The notes below the pieces were generated by a model that saw nothing but the letters and a program-made list of their open reading frames with translations, searched no databases and had not been told where the DNA came from. A stretch of 9,388 bases of DNA, from assembly GCA_013151585.1 (NCBI GenBank), contig JAADHY010000654.1, positions 1 through 9,388 of the forward strand, in the 5' to 3' direction. The DNA is from Planctomycetota bacterium. Lineage in GTDB: Bacteria; Planctomycetota; Planctomycetia; Planctomycetales; Planctomycetaceae. The translations under genes and the position numbers were made by a program. Numbering within the stretch: the stretch's first letter is position 1; every line of letters begins with the position of its first letter. This document shows, one piece after another, positions 5,504 through 9,388 of this stretch.

Positions 5504-6562
5504 TTACGGGAAAAACGGCGGCCGTCGCAGGCCGAGCGTTTCGTCCAGCCCAAACATCACGTTCATGTTCTGCAGTGCCGAGCCGGCTTGGCCTTTCATG
5601 AGGTTGTCGATGTGTGAGACGACGATCAGCCGACCGGTTCGCTCATCCATATTCACCGACAGGACACATTGGTTCGAACCGCGTACGTCGTTGTTGGAGA
5701 CCGGGACCCCGGCGGGCTCGACACGCACGAATGCCGCGTTGCGATAAAAGGCCGCGTAAGCATCGAAGAGATCTCGGGCCGTCGCTGAATCGTTCACAAG
5801 CTGGCCGTAGATGGTTGTCATGATGCCGCGACAGAGTGGTACGACCTGAGTCGTCAGCGTCACACGCAAGTCGGTTCCCGCGAGTCGAGACAGTTCCCGT
5901 TCGATCTCGAAATTGTGCTGATGCGCGGCGATCTTGTAGGCGTTCATATTCTCGTAGCGCAAAGGATAATGGAAGGTGGCCGACGGCTTGATTCCTGCCC
6001 CGGAAACGCCCGTTTTGGCGTCGCAGATGATCGTGTCCGGATCGATCAACCTCTCTTTGACCGCCGGAGCGGCTCCCAGAATTGCCGAGACGGCAAAGCA
6101 TCCGGGATTGCCGACCAGCGAGGCCTTCGCAATCTCTTCCCGATGCAGTTCCGTCAGTCCATAAACCGACTGCGACAACAGGCCCGCGGCGGCATGATCC
6201 GGGCTGCGACCGATCCGCTGGGCATACTGAGCGTAGTCTTCGGCCGTGTTGAACCGGAAATCACCGCTGTAATCGATCAGACGGATGCCGGCCGCAAGGT
6301 AGGACTCCGCGACCGTCATGCCGACACCGTCGGGCGTGGCCGTGAAAACGATATCGACGTCCTCGTTCGGATAGGCGTCGTCGGGCCCCGTGACCGGCAG
6401 ATCACAAAGGCCTTTTAAGTGCGTATGCTTTCGGCTGATGGGCTCGCCGACACCATCGACGTCCACCAGCGAAACGATTTCGGCTTCGGGATGAGCCGTC
6501 AGCAGCTCGATAATATTGGCTCCGCCAAAACCTCCCGCCCCGACCACTCGAACTCGGATCAC
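5504..6562 (-). CDS. argC: N-acetyl-gamma-glutamyl-phosphate reductase
   Basis: ArgC catalyses the NADPH-dependent reduction of N-acetylglutamyl 5-phosphate to N-acetylglutamate 5-semialdehyde, the third step of arginine synthesis. The 352 residues match the usual length of the long ArgC type. Visible motifs are the Rossmann loop GAGGFGGANIIELL (8-21), FTATPDGV (73-80), IDYSGDFRF (96-104), the catalytic site GNPGC with Cys155, KTGVSGAGIKPS (183-194), the catalytic-region His in IAAHQHNFEIE (211-221) and the closing DNLMKGQAGSALQNMN (319-334). The start is GTG 6562, giving MIRVRVVGAGG, supported by AGGAGA (6575-6570) with 7 bases of spacing. The stop is TAA at 5504. No other arg gene is adjacent: downstream is a convergent gene and upstream is a 741-base gap, so argC appears to be transcribed alone, as often seen where arginine genes are scattered. 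Its enzymatic assignment is secure. Confidence 0.97.
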   Translation of the reverse strand: MIRVRVVGAGGFGGANIIELLTAHPEAEIVSLVDVDGVGEPISRKHTHLKGLCDLPVTGPDDAYPNEDVDIVFTATPDGVGMTVAESYLAAGIRLIDYSGDFRFNTAEDYAQYAQRIGRSPDHAAAGLLSQSVYGLTELHREEIAKASLVGNPGCFAVSAILGAAPAVKERLIDPDTIICDAKTGVSGAGIKPSATFHYPLRYENMNAYKIAAHQHNFEIERELSRLAGTDLRVTLTTQVVPLCRGIMTTIYGQLVNDSATARDLFDAYAAFYRNAAFVRVEPAGVPVSNNDVRGSNQCVLSVNMDERTGRLIVVSHIDNLMKGQAGSALQNMNVMFGLDETLGLRRPPFFP

Positions 6563-6569
6563 TGATGAG

Positions 6570-6575
6570 TCTCCT
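6570..6575 (-). promoter_or_regulatory. Ribosome binding site of argC
   Basis: On the - strand AGGAGA stands 7 bases before GTG 6562. It decides the use of a GTG start, as no in-frame ATG is available near this point. Confidence 0.7.
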
Positions 6576-6640
6576 TTGGCTGCAAAAGGGATGAAACCGG
6601 GATTTCCGATACGGCATCTCGTCCAGATGGTTCGTGAATC

Positions 6641-6668
6641 TCCGCCGAACTCACAAAAGTTCGGTGGA
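6641..6668. other. 11-base-pair hairpin upstream of argC
   Basis: TCCGCCGAACT (6641-6651) pairs with AGTTCGGTGGA (6658-6668) around the loop CACAAA; one of the 11 pairs is G-T. The wobble is tolerated only in + strand RNA; in argC-sense RNA it becomes an A-C mismatch. The left edge is 78 bases before the argC start. Candidates are an operator-like palindrome, an argC leader structure or part of the neighbouring repeat. Confidence 0.5.
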
Positions 6669-6678
6669 TTGCTGGGAC

Positions 6679-6695
6679 TTCGAGCTTTTCTCGAA
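6679..6695. other. Second hairpin upstream of argC
   Basis: TTCGAG (6679-6684) and CTCGAA (6690-6695) form a perfect 6-base-pair stem with loop CTTTT. It begins 10 bases after the hairpin at 6641-6668 and touches the edge of the repeat on its right, so the two stems may be one compound structure. Confidence 0.4.
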
Positions 6696-6696
6696 C

Positions 6697-6780
6697 CGGC
6701 AGCGCAAGGCCCCGGCCGAACCGCGCCAGCGAAACATCGGTTGCAGTCGTCGGATCAGCAAGAGCTTCGCCCTCCCGGTC
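6697..6780 (-). repeat. Decayed copy of a dispersed planctomycete repeat (REGEA..ADP / RGLALP type)
   Basis: Translated on the - strand this segment reads REGEALADPTTATDVSLARF then GRGLALPVREKLE. I recall strings of the form REGEAPAEP...LGRSLALP as very common spurious ORFs caused by a high-copy intergenic repeat in planctomycete genomes. The copy is altered (EALADP for EAPAEP, RGLALP for RSLALP). Identification is from memory; only one copy lies in the window. Confidence 0.5.
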
Positions 6781-6908
6781 AGTTTTCTTCGCTGCAAACA
6801 ACAGCTCGCCGCTCCCGCCACCGGCTCCGCCTTCGTTACAGATTTGGCCCTCCTTTCGGCAAGGACACTAGCCGGGGACTCCCCCCTTCGGCATCCCTGC
6901 GGACATGC

Positions 6909-6980
6909 GCTTTGGAATGCGGTGATCTTGCGCCGCTTTGGATCGGAAGCGGCAGAGGACTACCGGACTCGAGGAGTTCT
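6909..6980 (+). repeat. Decayed copy of a dispersed PVC-group repeat (ALECGDLAPL type)
   Basis: The + strand translates from 6909 as ALECGDLAPLWIGSGRGLPD. Strings such as ALECGDLSPL are familiar to me as spurious ORFs from high-copy repeats in Verrucomicrobia and relatives. Inside it, GCCGCTT (6932-6938) and AAGCGGC (6947-6953) form a 7-base-pair stem, as expected of a palindromic repeat. Identification is from memory. Confidence 0.45.
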
Positions 6981-6981
6981 C

Positions 6982-7011
6982 CCAACAGACCGCCAAAACT
7001 GTTGGCGTTTT
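6982..7011 (+). other. Two mutually exclusive stems, one terminator-like
   Basis: CCAACAG (6982-6988) can pair with CTGTTGG (6999-7005), or CGCCAA (6991-6996) with TTGGCG (7002-7007). The second stem is followed by TTTT (7008-7011), giving the form of a short intrinsic terminator on the + strand. No + strand gene lies upstream within 1.8 kb, so it is more likely a part of the repeat. Confidence 0.25.
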
Positions 7012-7156
7012 CCAACCAATGCGTGTCTTACCTGCAGCGTCACCGAAGGACGGTATTCAACCGCCTTTGGATCAAATCGCTCACTCACGCGTCACGTTTA
7101 AGAACCGTCAGAAAACAAGTTGTGCGGCTCGGGATGTAAGATGAGCTTTCTAGCCC

Positions 7157-7190
7157 GTCCGAAAGGCGGCGGACAGAAACGTCCATCCTA
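7157..7190 (-). repeat. Palindromic intergenic unit (GTAGGATGGACGTTTCTGTCC type)
   Basis: On the - strand the segment reads TAGGATGGACGTTTCTGTCC and then GCCGCCTTTCGGAC. GTCCG (7157-7161) can pair with CGGAC (7170-7174), or GGAC (7171-7174) with GTCC (7181-7184), so two stems compete. I associate this string with small repeated intergenic units in planctomycetes, from memory only. It could also be a distal part of the S1 gene 3' untranslated RNA. Confidence 0.35.
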
Positions 7191-7249
7191 CAAAATGGGC
7201 ACGCTATTCTTTGGCGCCCCCTGAGTGTAGCCGGATCCGTGAGTCAGGC

Positions 7250-7291
7250 CCAGGTGTTTCCCATCTCACCTGGCTCGAGCTGCCGAGCCGG
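7250..7291 (-). terminator. Overlapping hairpins after the S1 gene, probable terminator
   Basis: Starting 12 bases after the S1 stop on the - strand, an 8-base-pair stem joins 7284-7291 with 7270-7277 (core CGAGCC/GGCTCG, one T-G pair, 6-base loop). A second stem joins CCAGGTG (7250-7256) with CACCTGG (7267-7273). They share 7270-7273, so only one can form fully. No T-tract follows. Their position and stability suggest a transcription end or 3' stabiliser. Confidence 0.45.
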
Positions 7292-7303
7292 CCGAGGAGC
7301 AGC

Positions 7304-9388
7304 TTACTTACCGAAGCTTCGGGGATCGCCAAACAACGGACCGGGCGAACTGCCCAATCCGCCTTTGAGAGCCCTCCGTCGTTTCGGCTTGGAAGGCTCC
7401 GCTTCGGTCGGCGGCCCCTGTTTGTCCGCCATTGCCTCCTGCAGCGATTTCAGCTCGGGCGGCTTTTCCAGCAGGGCTTTAATCGACAGGCTGATACGGC
7501 GGCGCTCGGTGTCGACTTTCAGAATCTGCACGTCGACTTCCTGCCCCTCCTTTACCACGTCACTGACCTTCTTCACATGGCCGTAGTCCAACTCGCTGAT
7601 ATGGACCAGCCCTTCGATGCCCGGCTCCAACTCAACGAACGCTCCAAAATCGGCGATTCGCGTCACGGTGCCGGTGAACGTCTTCCCCTTGGGGTACCGC
7701 TCCTGCGCCGTGGCCCACGGGTTGTCCGTGAGCTGTTTCAAGCTCAACCCGATCCGTTTCGCCTCGCGATCGACCGAGATCACCTTCACCTCGACTTCAT
7801 CGCCTTCGTTGAGCACCTCACCGGGATGTTTAATCCGCGTCCAACTGATCTGGCTGACGTGCAAAAAGCCGTCCGTTCCGCCGAGATCGACGAAGGCACC
7901 ATAGTCCATCAGTTTCTTCACTTTGCCTGTGAAGACCTTTCCCTCCTCGACGGAGTTCCAGAAGGCTTCCTCCGCCAGACGACGTTGCTCTTGCAACAGC
8001 TCGCGCCGACTGACGACCAGGTTCCGCCGCTGCGGATTGACTTCGATCACTTTGGCCTGCAGCTTCTGACCCACGTACGGCTCCAAGTCGCCTACGTAGC
8101 CCAGTTCGACCTGTCCAGCCGGCATGAAGCCGCGCAGGCTGCCGACATGCACCTCCAGGCCGCCCTTGTTGACTTTGGCGACCATGCACTCGACCGTCTG
8201 GCCGGCTTCGATCGCGTCCCAGTCGCCGGCCGGGCGCGCGACCCCCGTGGGCAGGTTGCAAAGGATCAAGCCTTCTTCCAGATCGACCCGATGGACGACC
8301 ACTTCGACCTCTTGTCCCACCTCGGGCGGCCGGTCCGAGGGGAATTGTCGCAGCGAGACCATGCCGGGTGACCGATAGCCGAGTTCCAGAAAGACGTCAT
8401 CCGAATGGATCGATTGCACCCGGCCCTTCAGCCGGGTGCCTTCGTCCGGAACTCCGTCGGCCACTGCCGCGGCGCCCGGGGCCGCCGCGGTGTCGGCGAC
8501 GTCCAAGCTGGTCGCGGCCGCCGTGGTCCCCTCTTGAGCGGCCAGGGCGGCTTCAATTTCCGCTTCCAATTCCGCGTCCAAGTCGATGTCTTCCGGAGGC
8601 AGCTCGACCGGGCCGGCCGCCGTTGGGGCCGTCTCCGAAAGTTGATCCGGCGAAACCGGCTCACCCCCCGCAACGTCCGCTTCCCCGCCATCCGCCGCGG
8701 GCTCACTTTCCGCGATAGGAGCTTGCGCTCCAGGAGGGATTTGAGCCGGGCTGGCCACCGCAGTCATCTCGCTCGGTTCAGCCGCCTCTGCGCCAGTCGA
8801 CGTCACGTCCGACGGTGGGCCCTGCGACAACGTCGTTTGTGCCGAAGGTGTTTCCACTAGCGCCGAGGCTCCGTCGGCGGTCTGCTCGACAGACGCGGCG
8901 ACAGCCGGGCTCGGTTCCACCTTCGTCGGCTTTTCCTCACCCGCTTGGCCCGGCTTCGGCGCGACGTGGGGCGAAGTTCCTTCTGCCGCCAGCGCCGGCG
9001 TTGGCGCAGATTCAGCCGTCGGCGCGGCGGCTGTCGGTTTGGCCGACGTCGCCTCGGTGATAACCGGTTCTGCCAAACCCGCGTCCGTGGCGACCGGCTT
9101 TATTTCGGCCGGCTCCGGCTCCGGCGGAGAAGGCGCCCCTGTGACTGATCCGGTCGCGTCAGGAGCTGACGCTGGCCGAGAGGACGGCTCAGCGCGCTTG
9201 ATCGACGGAATCGGCTTCAGCGCTTCGGGATCGAGGGCCATGGGGCGGAGCTGCCGACGACGCTTTGGCGGCGTCGCGTCGCTGCCGGAGTCAGTCCCGG
9301 AACCGGGGACTGCAGAAGTCTCTTCTGAAGAACCGGCTGGCGAAGCCTGGTCAGGAGCGGGCGTGCTTTGGAGAAGATCAGCCGGCCC
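7304..9388 (-). CDS. S1-domain RNA-binding protein (ribosomal protein S1-like), N-terminus outside window
   Basis: Four consecutive S1 domains are visible. Numbered from the internal ATG at 9241 they are at about 267-333, 347-413, 433-503 and 519-588, with typical signatures in the last two (YGAFVDLGGTDGFLHVSQIS; FGAFVELEPGIEGLVHISEL). S1 domains bind single-stranded RNA; proteins of this layout act in translation as S1 or in RNA turnover. Before them lie over 260 residues rich in Ala, Pro, Glu and Ser, predicted disordered, ending in an acidic helix (PPEDIDLDAELEAEIEAALA, 215-234). The C-terminus is basic (KPKRRRALKGGLGSS). The frame upstream of ATG 9241 stays open for 49 codons to the window edge with the same composition (STPAPDQASPAG, TPPKRRRQLRP), contains no start codon, and ATG 9241 has no Shine-Dalgarno sequence, so the gene starts outside the window. 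The stop is TAA at 7304. Whether it is the genuine rpsA or a paralogue cannot be decided here. Confidence 0.92.
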   Translation of the reverse strand, partial: GPADLLQSTPAPDQASPAGSSEETSAVPGSGTDSGSDATPPKRRRQLRPMALDPEALKPIPSIKRAEPSSRPASAPDATGSVTGAPSPPEPEPAEIKPVATDAGLAEPVITEATSAKPTAAAPTAESAPTPALAAEGTSPHVAPKPGQAGEEKPTKVEPSPAVAASVEQTADGASALVETPSAQTTLSQGPPSDVTSTGAEAAEPSEMTAVASPAQIPPGAQAPIAESEPAADGGEADVAGGEPVSPDQLSETAPTAAGPVELPPEDIDLDAELEAEIEAALAAQEGTTAAATSLDVADTAAAPGAAAVADGVPDEGTRLKGRVQSIHSDDVFLELGYRSPGMVSLRQFPSDRPPEVGQEVEVVVHRVDLEEGLILCNLPTGVARPAGDWDAIEAGQTVECMVAKVNKGGLEVHVGSLRGFMPAGQVELGYVGDLEPYVGQKLQAKVIEVNPQRRNLVVSRRELLQEQRRLAEEAFWNSVEEGKVFTGKVKKLMDYGAFVDLGGTDGFLHVSQISWTRIKHPGEVLNEGDEVEVKVISVDREAKRIGLSLKQLTDNPWATAQERYPKGKTFTGTVTRIADFGAFVELEPGIEGLVHISELDYGHVKKVSDVVKEGQEVDVQILKVDTERRRISLSIKALLEKPPELKSLQEAMADKQGPPTEAEPSKPKRRRALKGGLGSSPGPLFGDPRSFGK

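Larger units (their letters stand above)
6563..7303. other. 741-base gap made of hairpins and decayed interspersed repeats
   Basis: Long frames here (6516-7139 + and 6634-7101 + and 6559-6801 -) are not genes: they overlap each other on both strands, and parts of their translations match peptide strings that I know as spurious ORFs from dispersed repeats. From left to right there are two hairpins (6641-6668, 6679-6695), a repeat on the - strand (6697-6780), a repeat on the + strand (6909-6980), a switchable stem (6982-7011), a palindromic unit (7157-7190) and two hairpins just after the S1 gene (7250-7291). The argC promoter must lie in the left part, but I cannot place it with confidence. 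Confidence 0.6.

Noticed and set aside
6516..7139. A 207-codon open frame on the + strand covering the gap upstream of argC
   Set aside because: It overlaps the argC 5' end antisense, and its middle translates a dispersed-repeat string (ALECGDLAPL), so it is best seen as a spurious ORF on repeat DNA.
7211..8371. A 386-codon open frame on the + strand opposite the S1 gene
   Set aside because: It is antisense to well-recognised S1 domains; the length reflects G+C-rich codon bias on the other strand. The translation is His/Leu/Phe-rich with no known domain.
9239..9241. ATG 9241 as the true start of the S1 protein
   Set aside because: No Shine-Dalgarno sequence lies upstream, and the frame continues open with matching composition to the window edge.
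1..9388. CRISPR arrays, tRNA or rRNA genes, insertion sequences, prophage or toxin-antitoxin genes
   Set aside because: I looked for regularly spaced repeats, tRNA T-loop patterns, transposase motifs and small paired genes and found none.

Overview
The window looks like chromosomal DNA from a planctomycete (Planctomycetota, probably Pirellulales-like). The sequence is G+C-rich by eye. Proteins of planctomycete style include an RTX protein with an LDAS-F-GPV-LSG module, a GAF/HD-GYP protein and an S1-domain protein with a very long Pro/Ala/Glu-rich N-terminus. Intergenic DNA carries decayed copies of repeats that I remember from PVC-group genomes. The assignment rests on style and memory, not on a marker gene.

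Left part, all on the + strand: the 3' end of an RTX (calcium-binding nonapeptide) protein gene (3-701); about 390 bases without a gene; a small single-domain GAF protein (1092-1616); about 485 bases without a convincing gene but with a promoter candidate and a strong leader hairpin; an M50 site-2 protease (2102-3115) with an unusual C-terminal tail resembling the DUF6576 tail of rhomboid proteases; a 385-base gap with a possible 31-codon ORF; and an HD-GYP cyclic-di-GMP phosphodiesterase-like protein with a GAF-like sensor region (3501-5162).

Right part, all on the - strand: argC (6562-5504), convergent with the HD-GYP gene across a 341-base gap holding a bulged hairpin; then a 741-base gap; then an S1-domain RNA-binding protein (9388-7304). 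The gap appears to be a patchwork of interspersed repeats, with hairpins upstream of argC and terminator-like hairpins just after the S1 gene. The S1 reading frame stays open to the window edge, and its internal ATG at 9241 has no ribosome binding site, so the gene probably starts outside the window.

The genes do not form a pathway. Each is spaced widely enough to be its own transcription unit. Two carry sensory GAF-type domains (1092-1616 and 3501-5162); one acts in c-di-GMP turnover, one in membrane proteolysis, one in arginine synthesis and one in translation or RNA binding. I found no CRISPR array, tRNA, rRNA, insertion sequence or phage gene. The points most worth a second look are the repeat mosaic at 6563-7303, the M50/DUF6576-like fusion, and the true start of the S1 protein.
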